Positions 24,191-36,677 of a DNA stretch of 64,000 bases are shown one piece after another. The translations under genes and the position numbers were made by a program. The notes under the pieces are model-generated. The model was not told the DNA's origin, ran no database searches, and saw only the letters and a list, made by a program, of their open reading frames with translations. This DNA is from Ampullaceana balthica (taxonomy: Eukaryota > Mollusca > Gastropoda > Lymnaeidae): contig CALYLW010000316.1 in the NCBI GenBank assembly GCA_944989445.1, positions 806,001-870,000 on the forward strand. Reading direction: 5' to 3'. How positions within the stretch are numbered: the stretch's first letter is position 1; every line of letters starts with the position of its first letter.

Positions 24191-24476
24191 TATAGGCATA
24201 AGGTATCATGTCTTTCACTTCACCCGCGTACCGTGGGATGTTCTCAAGAGAATGAGGTTCCTATCATAATTAGAAACATAAAAAATCCTGGTGGGCAGCC
24301 AATGACAAAAGCTGTGCTGGAATCAGGAATTCGTCATATCGTATGATTTTTTATTGAGTAGCTCCATAAGCACTAATTGTATGTGGCGAAAATAAGCAGT
24401 TAGTTTAAATATATTTTCCAGAGTTCAAAATTTAGGAAGTTTCTACAGATGTGTTCCATTTCAGGACCATTCTGTA
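24191..24476. other. Unique sequence, nothing recognised
   Basis: Short AT-rich interval between transposon remains; no feature recognised. Confidence 0.4.
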
Positions 24477-25480
24477 CAGAGGCTTAACTGGGTTTTTGAC
24501 GCCCTTGGCTAATTTATTTTTGGCGCCCTTGAAAAATTAACAAGTTTCAGCTTTGGGACTTTTCAAATTGTTAGAGTAAAAAAAATAATTGAATTTCTCT
24601 TATTTTATTTATGGCAATAATTACGTAGTCTGACAGTGACGGTCATACAATGTGAATGTAAAAATGTAACAGTAAAAGACAGTAACAATACTAATTTGCA
24701 GTTAATTATTTACTAAATAATACCAAATAGATTAGTGGGGTAAAACTGGATATTGTTGCTTTAATACAGACTACAGAAATACTTGAAGTATCATGTATTA
24801 TATAAAACAATATAGTGTCAATGTGTCTTACTCACAATCTCATACATAACGATAGAAACTCACAATTCAAAGTAAATTTAAGTAACACTCCACCGATCCA
24901 CTTCTATGTCCTATATCAAAGGTTCAAAGCTCAAAGCTTGACTTTCTTGCTTTAATGTTTGCAAAATTAGCGATGATTTCATCGAAGTTTATTTGACTGG
25001 TAAGTTCACTTTCGATGGAAAAAAGAGCTAGAGATGATGTGCGTTGATGACGTGACGTCGATCTCAAGTAATTTTTAATACTTTTTAGTTTGCTGAAAAC
25101 GCCTTTCAGCAGTGGATACTGTGGTTGGCATTGTAAGAACTATTCTCAGAGCTCGTACGATATTCGGGTACGATTCTTGCAATTCCCTTGTAGCGAGAAC
25201 ATTTAGAAGATCTAAATGAAACATGTCATCGGGTTTTTTGTTTTGCAATAGTTCAATCATTTGGTGTTTAAAGCATTTTATTTCAATTATAAATTGCTCT
25301 TTATTTATTTCAGGATATTTGCCTGATAAAAGAACAGCTTTAGATTCTAAATCTGCCATTGCAAAAGATTGAAACGCTTTGCCAGTCAGAAAGTTAAAGT
25401 ATTCTGCTACATTTTTTTCAGAGAAACAAGTCCGTCTTTTAACTGCATCATTATTGAATCAATGATTGCAACAACAAAAA
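24477..25480 (-). mobile_element. Second dead hAT transposon, 3' part
   Basis: Outer end CAGAGGCTTAACTGGGTTTT at 24477, with GACGCCCTTGGC words repeated inside, then non-coding sequence and a transposase remnant read leftward. The other end was not found. It is distinct from the 20.7-kb element: opposite orientation and different protein sequence. Confidence 0.6.
24924..25470 (-). pseudogene. hAT transposase C-terminal remnant
   Basis: Reading the minus strand: DSIMMQLK, frame change, then CFSEKNVAEYFNFLTGKAF, MADLESKAVLL and the dimerisation motif TVSTAERRF; after a one-base shift near 25104, SKLKSIKNYLRST...LALFSIESEL and a TGA at 24924-24926. These match the C-terminal half of ZMYM1-like hAT transposases. 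At least two frameshifts make it non-functional; the catalytic N-terminal half is absent. Confidence 0.88.
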
Positions 25481-25954
25481 CATAATAATAATAAAATAAA
25501 TAAATAAATTTTAAATTTATTCAAGTTAGGTCAATAGTTATATATCAATAAACATGAATAAATTATTGTAATTGAAACGAAGTAAAGGTGGGGAACATGT
25601 TTACCTTTGCATGCAACATTTATGCAAGCAGTAATAAAAGAGGCCGCATAAGAAGATATACCTATAAATACACATTTATAAAAATACACAATACTTTTTT
25701 AAAGGCCACAAGAAAGTTATTGATTTCGCAGGGCCCCCTCCCCCATGAGACAAAACATATTCCAAATTTTCACCCTAAAAATATTACCAATTACTATTCT
25801 TTTATATTGTATTAATAAATAAATGATTTTTTACAAAGAAATTGTATACATTAGTATGTAAACATATTTATATAAATTTACTTTCCTAACTTTCGTAATA
25901 AAAAAATCATGTAGTATGCTATCAAAATTTTAATTATTTGTAATATCTTCATCT
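25481..25954. other. AT-rich sequence, nothing recognised
   Basis: A GCAGGGCCCCCTCCCCC word at about 25727-25744 could be a transposon end but has no clear partner. Confidence 0.4.
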
Positions 25955-26625
25955 ATGGGTGTTTGTTATAAAAATTACAGATTTATAATTTAGAAAGCAA
26001 AAGAGAGATCTATAAGGGAGAGAATGAGTGAACTGCATATGTAAAACCTCATAAGAGCCCGCATCACGTTTTTAGTCATATTAAATAAAAGTATGTGAAC
26101 TTATAAGTTTTAAATGATTTTCTTCTTTTTAGTCAGCTTATAAAAAACGTGGTTTTTAAAACTCTTTTTTAAAAAATCTCTATTTATTTTATTCTTTTTA
26201 GTCTAAGTGTATGTTATGGTGAGTTTTGTCGCTTCCTTTTGATTATTGATTATTGGAGTATTGATTATGTTCAATATAATATCGCGTGACAAACATTTAC
26301 AGATTGAAGGTGACTGAACTCTCCTTTCTGTTAAACACGGGTATGTGGTCATCGATGGCTGGGGTGAACTCCTGTGGCACGTGGATGTCACCACTAGCAG
26401 ACGGATACAGATGCTATATAGAGATAAACTATAAATGCATTAATTTAATTACGGTACATTCAATCGATCTGAAATTTTGATACAATGCGTTGTCAGCCAA
26501 GATCTATCTGTGGTATGATTTTGAGATCTCTGTGACCATCGGAAGTGGTTTAATTTTACTTTGGAAAATTTGAAATTTTGCAACAGGAACGAAAGCAAGT
26601 TAATAAAAAACGTGGTTAGATGGTT
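25955..26625. repeat. Pieces of the foldback repeat family also found at 60.8-61.5 kb
   Basis: 25960-26160 matches 61265-61490 in direct orientation (GCAAAAGAGAGATCTATAAG, GTTTTTAGTCATATTAAAT, TTATAAGTTTTAAAT). 26440-26625 matches 60770-60960 in inverted orientation (CGATCTGAAATTTTGATACA). The relative order differs between sites, so the family is rearranged. No coding capacity seen. Confidence 0.75.
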
Positions 26626-27380
26626 TCTGGGACTGTAAAGTCTGACAAGCTGGCTTGCAAAAAGAAAAAAAATCTTTTAATGAACACAAAATTTCGTTAA
26701 AATAAAAAGATTTATTGCACAAGACACATGATAAGCGCCTGTTTAACATCGCTACTCAAAGATCTGATCTCTTTTCTATAGTCACGGCTTCAGTCAATGA
26801 CCAACCAGTGCCTAGAAGGATTATCTTCTACAATGACTCATTTAGCTATTTCAAGCTGTTGTTTGATAGTTGTTTAAATTGCACTTTTAGCGTCTCAACT
26901 TCTTGTGTAAAATTATCTCCATATGTGGCATGGTCGAAAAAAGCAACAGCGCTGTAAATAGTTTCCCCTGACAGTTTCATGTCAGCGGCGTGTCGGCAGT
27001 GCACGTGAGTGGGCCACGTGACACATGCCCCCACCACGGTTGACGACACCTTATATCCGTAACATGCCTGGCTCCCGTAGCCCACCCAGTCGGGTCACCA
27101 ATAAGTATTATGTTTCCGGTGGAGATTACTGCAACCAATTAAGGTACAAATCACAACCTAATTACGGATCAGGTTTCTTGCTACTGGTTGGTCTCAGTCA
27201 CCGCCACTGTGTTCCCATTGTTAGGAGAGGGTTGTTTGCTACTGATTGGTCTCATATGATGCGACTTTTTTTCGTCGGCTGACAATAGAAAATATTGTTA
27301 AAAATCGCATTTTACATTTCTTATCTTAAAATTAATTATGAGTACAAGATGTCATTGTAACAAACTACAGCAACGCATCT
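26626..27380. other. Unique sequence, nothing recognised
   Basis: Overlapping frames on both strands at 26715-27282 conflict and have no recognisable domain. At about 27180 and 27238, two copies of GCTACTGRTTGGTCTCA suggest an old short duplication. Confidence 0.45.
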
Positions 27381-28035
27381 CTTGAATATACCAACATAGC
27401 CGCATAGTCAAATACACCAAGGCCTATATTGAATATATATATACCATATTTTATCCGCATAGTCGACTACACCACGGCCTATCTTGAATATACTATATTT
27501 TATCCGCATAGTCGACTACACCAAGGCCTATCTTGAATATACTATATTTTATCCGCATAGTCGACTACACCAAGGCCTATCTTGAATATACTATATATTT
27601 TAGCCACATATTCGACTACACCAAGACCTATCTTGAATATACTATATATTTTAGCCGCATATTCGACTACACCAAGGCCTATCTTGAATATACTATATAT
27701 TTTAGCCGCATATTCGACTACACCAAGACCTATCTTGAAGATGCCAGTATAACCATCTACACCAGGACATTCTTATGAGATGTTAACAATGCTTCATTTC
27801 AAACTACATGAAGAACTTTCATGAATACGCTAACTTAATCACATAGCCAACTACACGAATAAATTTAATGAAGATGTTAACAGATCCCTGACATTCGCTA
27901 CTAAAGCAATACATTTCTTATTGATGCTGACAGAGTCACGTGTGACAGCCGACTATACACTACAGCCTTTCTTGATGTTGCACATATAGTCATATAGCCA
28001 AGTACACTACAACACACTCTTGAAGATGTCAGCAA
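27381..28035. repeat. ~51-bp minisatellite with decayed flanks
   Basis: Regular core at about 27400-27760: units of 49-51 bp containing CGACTACACCAAGGCCTATC, TTGAATATACTATATTTTA and CCGCAT. Degenerate copies (for example CATAGCCAACTACACGAATA and AGTACACTACAACACACTC) continue to about 28035. The 81-residue frame with a 17-residue period is a by-product. Confidence 0.9.
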
Positions 28036-28124
28036 ATTTCCATACATCACCATGCGTTTTAAGCGTATGAAGTCTAATATCTCTATACTTAATCTCTTCT
28101 ATTTCACTACTTTACACGCTATTT

Positions 28125-28350
28125 GGCGGCTGGATAGCGAAGTCAATAGTGCGCTCGCCTCACAAGCTGAGGGGCGTGGGATCGAGCCCACGTTAAGGCC
28201 ACTATAAAAATGTTGATGAATGACTAACGCTAAGAAAGTCCTCCGCTGACCTGGAGAGGGATGGGCGCCGCCAGGGTCTACCAAGCCCGACAATGTTCTA
28301 ATGGAAGCATTAGAATCCCCTACGACCACAAAAAGAGGTTAGGGGACTAA
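28125..28350 (+). mobile_element. tRNA-headed SINE
   Basis: The 5' part reads GGCGGCTGGATAGCGAAG, GTGCGCTCGCCTCACAAGC and GTGGGATCGAGCCCACG, i.e. tRNA-like D, anticodon and T arms with A- and B-box positions. It is followed by a ~150-bp body ending near an A-rich stretch. No protein coding. Confidence 0.75.
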
Positions 28351-29740
28351 AATTAATATAATAAATACACGCTATTATATTTTAAAGAGTCTATTCTATT
28401 TATCCAGTGGTCTATCCCATATATAAAATTATACGTGTTCAGATCACGACATCCTGTCTTCTCGATGATTTTCCTTAAGCAACATATCGGGTACCATCTC
28501 CTCCCTGACACCACATACACACGGCTGAGACCATCAAATATTTGGCGAATTTCTCTCATCATCCTCCACCCCACCCCACCCCCCCTTGTCCGCAGTGTTA
28601 AACCCTAATCTGCTCATACCTCTAACATCCTCCGGTAAATACCCGTGCTAAAAAACAATCGAAATACCGAACAAACCCCCCTCCCCGCACCTTCTCTTTT
28701 TTTTTCCATCAAGACCCACCTGATTTACGCCTGCGCCCCCTGTCTTTTGACCCCTTTCAGACCGTAGGACACGATATCAGATCCAGGACGGGCTTATGTT
28801 TCCCAGGTCCAATACCGCACATCTCAGTGTTAAATCTAATGATTTATCTGGGCTCAATGCCGGCCACGGCGAACCAGCTCTGGAAGGTTGATCCAGTAGT
28901 GCCCCCCCACCCCCCCCCCACCAAACTCTTTCCTCCTTATCTCTTTAGCTAGTCATTTCGTCCCTCAGAGACCATGGCTTGGGGGACACCAAGGGAAGTA
29001 ATCCCCCTGTATGCGTAATGAGATTATGAAATTCGAAAAGGAAAGAAGAAGTAAGATGGAAGTCGCTCGTTTAGCTGCTTTATTTTCAATTAAAACCCTT
29101 TTATAATTTTAATGTTTGCCTCATTTTGTTGGACTCTGTCCATTGTTCAACGAGGTTTTAGGACTGAAAACAGACCCCCCCCCCTCCTTCCCAACCTCTC
29201 TTCTTTCTTTGAAGTCACATTATGTCTTCGTATCATGATTAACAAGCCTTGCACTTTTAACACAACTGGTGACTAGAAACGCGAGGGGGTGGGGTTGGTG
29301 GAAGGAGGGTTTAACTCTTCATCCTAGAATGTATACTCAAATTTGACCTCTTCCAAAATATTAAATAAAAATAAAATTAAAAAAAATAATTGAAGGAACG
29401 GTTCTCAGATTTGACATTGGGGGTGGGGGTGTGTATTTCAAAGGGAGAGAAGGTGGCTATGCACACATTGATGAGTTTGAATGTGAGAAATAATGGTAAT
29501 TTTGAGGGAAGAGACCGTGGAAGAGTTGGTTTGGGTCGAGCTTGAAGGAAATGAAGCTAACACCAAATACATATTTTTATTTTAAAAATTATTTATAAAA
29601 AAAAACACACAACTTGGATCACATTTTAACTCGGTCTCCAATACAGCCGTCAGTAGACTTTCAAGAACCTCTGTATGAAGGTATGCATGGAAGGTAGCAT
29701 AAGACTTTTGGTTTCAGAAACAAGTGACCAAGTATGAGGA
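28351..29740. other. Unique sequence with C-rich tracts
   Basis: Pyrimidine-rich tracts at about 28565-28585, 28675-28700, 28903-28920 and 29176-29195. No gene recognised. Confidence 0.5.
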
Positions 29741-29741
29741 A

Positions 29742-29965
29742 GGCATGGATACAATTCATTGATTTGAGTCAAGGATACAAGTCACGGATACAAAGCATGG
29801 ATACAATTCATTGATTTGAGTCAAGGATACAAGTCACGGATACAAAGCATGGATACAATTCATTGATTTAAGTCAAGGATACAAGTCACTGATACAAAGC
29901 ATGGATGCAATTCATTGATTTAAGTCAAGGATACAAGTCACGGATACAAAGCATGGATATACCAA
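29742..29965. repeat. 52-bp minisatellite, about four copies
   Basis: Unit contains TCAAGGATACAAGTCACGGA, TACAAAGCATGGATACAATT and CATTGATTTGAG. Decayed GGATACAWATCATGGATA-like pieces continue to about 30090. The minus 72-residue frame is a by-product. Confidence 0.92.
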
Positions 29966-30090
29966 ACGATGGATCCAAATCTTAAATACAAACCTTTGGA
30001 TACCAATCATAGATATCATAAACACAAATCTTATAAAGAAACCTTTGCAAAACCAATTATGGATACATATCATGGATAAAAATACAATAC

Positions 30091-33000
30091 AAGCATATAT
30101 CCAGTTATTAAATAATTTTACAAAACGCATTTGAAATTTCGCTTCATATCAGTCACGTGTCGTTCTGTCAAGTCCAGCACCGCTTCCAAACCTCCCTTTG
30201 ACTTTCCAAGAAACTCTTTCCCCGCTTGCCCGCCCATGTCAGAGTGTTCACTTTTACGGCCCTTTGGTTTATCAAAATGTGTCCCGTAGATGCGATCCTC
30301 ATCACGAGTGCGATTAGGGATTTCCGGGTGCCACGCGGGGGGGGGGATCCCTGGCTTTGTGAATGGACGAGTCTTGATGGCCGCGGCCAAAACTCTAGTT
30401 ACAGCGATAGAAACATCCGTATTAGCATGACAAGCACCTGTCCTTGTGCGCTGGTTCCTGGTCATAGCCACGTCTGATAATGTCACAGTAGGGTGGGGGT
30501 GGGTGGGGGTGGTAGGACAAGGGAGGCGGTACAGGGGTTTATTAAACGAACTTAGTCCCACGTGGGGAGGGGGGTAGGGAGATAGGATGAGACCGTTGAT
30601 CTTTTCTGACCCCCCCCCGACCCGCCGCCAATTTATTTGTGAGATGAACCATTGCCCCCCCACCACATCACCCCTTACCCCGCTTTTTTTTCTCCCCTCC
30701 ACCTTCATCCACGACTCTTCCAGACCTTATTGTTCAACAAGGACGTGAAAGATGACAACGGGGACGTAACAATACGTTAATGGCGATCAGGGTGCTTAAC
30801 TCTGTTATAAAGGGGTGGACGGAGAAGTATGCTGATGAAATTAACTCTAGTAGACCTTGGCCCCCGCCACCTCCCACCCTTCTCAACACAGCCCTCTCCT
30901 TCTTCAACCTCCCCCACCCCCTCTTCCCGTAATATGCCATCGTAGTCGACACAAAAAAAATATCTTTAAAAAAAAATCTCAGCAACTGAATGGACTTTTA
31001 TGAAAAATTGAAGATGACTGGAAAACTGCGAGGCGTTCAGGCACGACGAATCGGAACACACGAGCCACGAGGCGAACCATCTTAGCCGCCCCACCGGGGG
31101 CCTCCTCAAGGGGGGCATACCGCGGGAATTTGTTTCGCCCAGATAAACTATACTTGGCATGAAAAGGTCTGAGCTTTTGGCGCCACCACTACCGGGCATC
31201 TAATGACTTAACATTGGATTGATGATATCACTGCAATGTGTGGGTTAATCAGTGACGAAGTGGTGTAAAAAGGATTTTTTTTCCCTTTCTTCTGCACGTC
31301 TTTGGGATCAGGTGTTTTACAGAAGTCTGTCTCGGGACAAGGAGTTAGTTTGTTTGTTTGGTTTTTTTCTTTTCCTCTCACAGAAAGTCTTAAAAATATC
31401 ACAGGGTGAGGTCAGAAAGAGTAATTAACTTTAAATATGAAATTCAAAGACTGTCTGTCTGACTACTTGAAAATGTGACATTTGGAAAAAAAATTTTTAA
31501 AAGATACATTTTTAGGTCTTTGAATTAAAAAAAAATATATTTTTAAACACAAACAAACAATCTTAACGGATTCGCTTCTTACATCATCAGACAAAACTTT
31601 GATTTCTGTCCACATGAGCTTGAATGGGTTGTTCACCACTGGGGTTTGGGAGATATTTGAAAAGCTGCATGGTGAGGGGGTGATTCTTGTGGGACGGGGA
31701 GGGGATAGAAGGGGGTCAGCTGAAAAAGCTTTGCCTTCCACGGTCTGCATTAACCATAGCTAACAAAAAATACTTTCTTTTTTAAAAAATCGTTTAGATC
31801 AAATTAAAAATCAAAAACAAAAAACCAACAAAAAAAACAAGCTCTCAAGCATCACTTATGCCGATATAAAGGCCAGAATATAAGCAGACATACAATGACA
31901 AAACTCAGAATATGAGCAGGCGTACAAGGACAAAACTCACATTAATGACGACGCGTGTTGGTATTTCTGACTTGTTTAGAAAAAAAAACAGTTACAAACT
32001 TTAATTTTCTATGATTTGTCACAAAACAATACATTATGTTTTTAGTTCTATAATTTGATCACTCATATTATAGTTCGAACTTGTTGTATACATATACTAA
32101 AACAAAACCACCTCTGACTTGAATACACACAAATATTTAACATCTCGTTGATTTTAAATATAGATATTCATGTGTTTTTTTTTCTTCAAGCGTGGGGTGG
32201 GTGTCAACTAATAAATTAGTCGAGTCTATATTTAAAAAAAAACACCAAAAACAACAACGCTGCAGCTAATTATATCTGTCAGGGTCATTTCTTGTTGGCC
32301 TTAACTTCGACAATTAAATCTGTATAAGTCTTATCAGATTTCTATATCTATTTCCTATTTTAAAACAATATAAATGAACAAGTAATCGCCAATGGGTGGT
32401 AAAAATTGGAATTTTTTAAAAAAAATATGCACTCAAGTAAATAAAGTGTGTATAGAAAAAAAAGGGGGGGGGGCAACTGAAGTCGGGAATAAAAGGGGAG
32501 TAACTGGGTTATGAAATTGATAATTAGAAGCGATAAAGTTGCGTCCCTTTTCATTACAAATTTTTTTTAATTATCTCCCTACTTCTCTACGTTGTGTTTA
32601 CAGATTTTCATATTTTCTATTCAGAAGTTAAATGATTTCTATTATTTAAAAATGCCAAGATTAAATTAATAGAGTGATTCAATGTTCTAATAAAAAACTC
32701 ATTAAAGTTACTAAAGAAAGAATGGATTTTTCTCCTATAGAAACATCGATGGAAAGCCATTTCGTTTCGAGGTTGCCCGATGGAATTGTGAGCAAGAGTT
32801 GTCTGTGGCGATGGTCAAGAGGACTGCTCTGTAAGAAGGAGAAGTAAACTTCAGGCAGGAGTTGTCTGAAGGAATGAATGCCCTTGAACGATTCTTTTAG
32901 ATTACAAAATAGTGTGCATGAGAATTGAAAATGTTTGTTAAATTAGCATCAGAAATAATACATCTCAAACAAAAAAGTTGCAATAATATTGTTTGCTCAT

Positions 33001-34020
33001 GTAATATTAGGATATAGGAAGCTCACGAAGCGATGCCTTTTTTTTTCTGTTTTTCCCTTTTAAAAAAAAATTTAAATCATTTTTTTAAAAAAAAAGAACA
33101 TATGAATTAGAACGTCCAGAAAGCTAAATACTTTAATTATTTTTTTCGTTAAAAATACTGCTGTTTTATTTCAATTTGATATATTTTGATATATTTTAAT
33201 TTTAATTACTTAATTGATCTATATACTTATGTGTATATTTATTTTTAAATTTATTCGAGTATTTTCCATACAGTTAATATATACATAAATTTAAATCACG
33301 TTAGATAATAAGTTATATTATTGTGCTGCACACAATAATGTAACACTCAATTTAAATGTTTACAAATAATAATAATAATAAATAACCGTTATCGCTCAGC
33401 AATTTCATTTGAAGGTTTTACCTTCCCGTATCCCCTTTATCAGACGATAATTTTTTAAAAATAAATAGATTCTATATGTTTTAAGGCTGTGTCTAGAAAT
33501 AACAAAAAAGAAAGGTTTAAACACCCCTCACGACCACACACAGTAAAAATAACAATTGCCTGATCACGGATAAATTGAAGTTAAATTAAAACTGTGTCAG
33601 TGTGTAACGTTTATTCTATGCTGGTGCTGGTACCCTCGTCATATGCATGGATAGCCCACTAGACCCCCCCCCCACCCGCCCTGCTCCTTTCCGACCCATA
33701 TTGGCATAAGGATTAGCTGGTGAAAGAAAAGGGGTATATTAGTTTCCTTTTGATGGAAATAATTGGTCATTATTTTTTTTTGTTCAGCTATAAAAGTTCT
33801 GCTATTAATATTAATGAAGACGAAATCACAAGAAGGAGTTCTATTTTTAACATCCTCGTCTTATTTTTTTCTTCTTTTTCTGGGTGGTTTAAAAGAACTG
33901 GAAGCCGAAAAAGAAGAACAGCATCTGAACTGTAGCCCTGACTGACTTCATCAGTGCTAGCCTCAACTCTAATTAATTTCTCGTGATCCCATACGAAACG
34001 AGTTTACTTCAAATTAGTAC
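30091..34020. other. Unique sequence, no convincing gene
   Basis: 30118-30708 on the minus strand is open for 196 codons, but it runs through G/C homopolymers, has no recognisable domain and is countered by a + frame at 30226-30477. A GC-richer patch follows at 31.02-31.20 kb. 32.5-33.7 kb is strongly AT-rich with poly-A/T runs. Confidence 0.4.
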
Positions 34021-34151
34021 CTGGCCCGTTTATAGCCCCCCACACGCCTTTTGCACCTGGAACACTCTGTCCCCCCCCCACCCCGGGGTATCGGGCGTTA
34101 TCTCCCCTTAACTAACTGTCGCATGCCCTCTCGAGACCACGCCACGATCCC

Positions 34152-34362
34152 GGTGTCACGTCCCGGACGTGCGACACCCAAGCCCCGCCTCCCCACGTGG
34201 CGGCACCCTCCCACGACGTTTGATCCTCTCGGCTCGTGACCAATCGCCGGGCGCGTGCCTGTTGCATTTCAGATCACCTCGATCGATATTGAGACGGTGC
34301 TCCCTCTCTACCTGTAACGTCCCCTAGGTATAAAAGTCTCCAGGGCGGGGACTAGTGGAAAG
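34152..34362 (+). promoter_or_regulatory. Candidate TATA promoter upstream of the bHLH gene
   Basis: A GC-rich stretch (about 34.02-34.42 kb) in AT-rich surroundings carries a strong TATA box, TATAAAAG, at 34329-34336, predicting initiation near 34360. Upstream is a long imperfect palindrome at 34152-34178 with arms CACGTCC and GGACGTG, which resembles a CREB/bZIP or bHLH site. A consensus splice donor (G|GTGAGT, GT at 34849) follows about 490 bp later. This would fit a non-coding first exon joined to an acceptor just before the coding region at 36678. It could instead be the promoter of an unrelated transcript or a solo LTR. No partner LTR was found in the window. Confidence 0.35.
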
Positions 34363-34845
34363 TTACCAGCCCGAGGCACGTAATGACCTCCCTAGTACCA
34401 GAACAGTGAGAGAAAAATTTTTTTTAGCGGATTCCAGACCTAAAACTGAGAATTTGAAACTTTCCTGAAGTTTCGAGAAGTAACAGGGACGTTCAACGAG
34501 GGTCGACTGGTTCGGATAACATTAACAATAAAGGAGAGAACAAGCTGCGACCGGCAGCATATGGTTGCGGTGACATCTTTAGGGAAGGCCTGTGGTATCA
34601 TTACTACTACGGCTACCGCACAGTACCTGTAACAGCATTTGGTCGACAGGCATCAGCAACAGCTTGGACAGTGGATGCTGGCGTAGGTGGTGCACTCAAG
34701 TGACCAGCTGGGACCTTTAACAGCACAGCCTCAGGGCGGAACATTGAGATTGGGTCCTGTGAATTTTTTTGGACAAGACTGGACATTGTGATACAACAAG
34801 GACTGGACACTGTGATACAACAAACAAAAGTTTCTCTTCTTTAAG

Positions 34846-35160
34846 TCGGTGAGTAACATTCCTTTTTTTTTATCACTTACGGGCCACGTTATATCTCGGA
34901 GGTTTGCCCGTTCCTTTAAATGTCAAATAATTTTTTCATGTCGAATATCTTGTTCACTCTCGATATATTTTTTTATCACTTACGGGCCACGTTATATCTC
35001 GGAGGTTTGCCCGTTCTTTTAAATGTCATTAAGTCGGTGAGTAACATTCCTTTTTTTTTATCACTTACGGGCCACGTTATATCTCGGAGGTTTGCCCGTT
35101 CTTTTAAATGTCAAATAATTTTTTACATGTCGAATATCTTGTTCACTCTCGATATGTTAG
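34846..35160 (+). repeat. Triplicated segment carrying a duplicated splice donor
   Basis: A block ending in the words ACGGGCCACGTTATATCTCG and GGAGGTTTGCCCGTT occurs three times (about 34866-34912, 34969-35015, 35054-35100). The donor-like GTCGGTGAGTAAC precedes the first and third copies (GT at 34849 and 35037). Two of the copies are followed by TCGAATATCTTGTTCACTCTC. Copies are nearly identical, so the duplication is recent. Confidence 0.85.
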
Positions 35161-35310
35161 CTGAGCAAGTCAATAGTAAGTTTTTGTGACATTTGGTTAA
35201 AATCTTTTACTATTCATTTTCGTCTGATATTAACTTATATTTAGATACTTAAAGATGGTGGCTGACTCTCTGTGCTTGTTTGTGTAAAAGAGAGTGCGTG
35301 TATTTGAAAA

Positions 35311-35655
35311 CAGAGAGAGAAAAGAGTGAGAGAGAGAGAGAGAGAGAAAGAGATGATGGTAGTATGATAGAGAGAAAGAGATGATGGTAGTATGAGAGAG
35401 AGAAAGAGATGATGGTAGTATGATAGAGAGAAAGAGATGATGGTAGTATGATAGAGAGAAAGAGATGATGGTAGTATGAGAGAGAGAAAGAGATGATGGT
35501 AGTATGAGAGAGAGAAAGAGATGATGGTAGTATGATAGAGAGAAAGAGATGATGGTAGTATGAGAGAGAGAAAGAGATGATGGTAGTATGAGAGAGAGAA
35601 AGAGATGATGGTAGTATGATAGAGAGAAAGAGATGATGGTAGTATGATAGAGAAG
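35311..35655. repeat. 28-bp GA-rich minisatellite
   Basis: A (GA)n run (35311-35350) leads into about 11 copies of a 28-bp unit containing GATGATGGTAGTATGA followed by GAGAGAAAGA. Because 28 is not a multiple of 3, long stop-free frames appear on the minus strand. These are repeat artefacts. The array sits between the candidate promoter and the bHLH coding region, so it may lie in an intron. Confidence 0.95.
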
Positions 35656-35660
35656 AAAGA

Positions 35661-36677
35661 GAGACTCTGTTTGGGAGAGCACTTGTGTGTGTATTATCAA
35701 CCAAATGAATCATCTTTAAACAATAAGTGTATTCCGAATAAATTACGTACCATAAAAATTAATTATGTTTATTAAAAATTAATGTCCTGTTTTCCTATGC
35801 CGCATGTATATTAACTCATGTCTTATTAGCCTATTACTTACAAGTCATGAATAACGAATGGCTTAATTGTTAACAATGACTTTGTACTTACATTCACCAT
35901 ATTCAAGTCCAAAATGCTACTAGTCCTTAATGTTTATACTTTCAAATAGTTTCGTGCTGAATTATAATTTTTAACTTAAGCAGAAAAAATATATGAGAAT
36001 TGTTTACTTGTTCAATTTATGTGGATGTTTTCATCAGAAACTGCTTTATAAATTATAAACGGTGAATTATTTATAGAATTAACAGGTTTCTTATAACAAG
36101 TGACTAAACGAATACAGTTTCACAAGTCAGTTTAGAAACTAGTTCACCGCAGCAGAGAAAATGCGCATCGAAAGTTTGGAACGAGAAATAGAGATTATGT
36201 TTATAGTGTTTTTATGAAACAGCTGTAGCTTACAGAAATCAAAAGCGTTTCAATTCTCATTCCTATTGTAACATCACTGATGGTATAAACATGTGCGTAA
36301 TTTAAGAGATGGGCACATCCTTAGTAATGTGATAGATGAATAATTATAACATAATAATTCTAGCTTAATACAATTTTTTGAAACGCCTAATAATAATAAT
36401 ATTTATAATTATAATAGATATATATAGCTTTGCAGGCCATTTAAATAGTTATTAATATATTATATATCGTCGTATTACTTGCATCTGAAGAATTTTTACC
36501 GATCATTTTTGAAAATTCCACAGATTGTAAAACATATGAAATACACGGACTTGGCGCTCCAATTTAAGAGTTGATTTGCAACTTTAAAAAAAACAACAAC
36601 CCACCTCTGTATCGTAGATATAATCTCCGAAGGAAGTAGGATTCGAACCCAGACTCTCCAGGAAGCACCCTGTGACC
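35661..36677. other. AT-rich interval before the bHLH gene, with a tRNA-like stretch at its end
   Basis: Mostly unique AT-rich DNA with no supported exon. At 36639-36650 the complement reads GGGTTCGAATCC, a perfect tRNA T-loop/B-box motif. The minus-strand sequence running back across 36650-36700 resembles a tRNA-derived SINE head. Possible splice acceptors end at 36617, 36639 and 36699. Confidence 0.5.

Noticed and set aside
35230..35713. Two ~155-codon minus frames rich in Ser, Leu and His
   Set aside because: Translation of the complement of the GA-rich 28-bp minisatellite in two frames.
36672..36677. GTG start two codons upstream of the bHLH ATG
   Set aside because: Non-ATG starts are rare in animal nuclear genes and the ATG at 36678 has a good context (A at -3).
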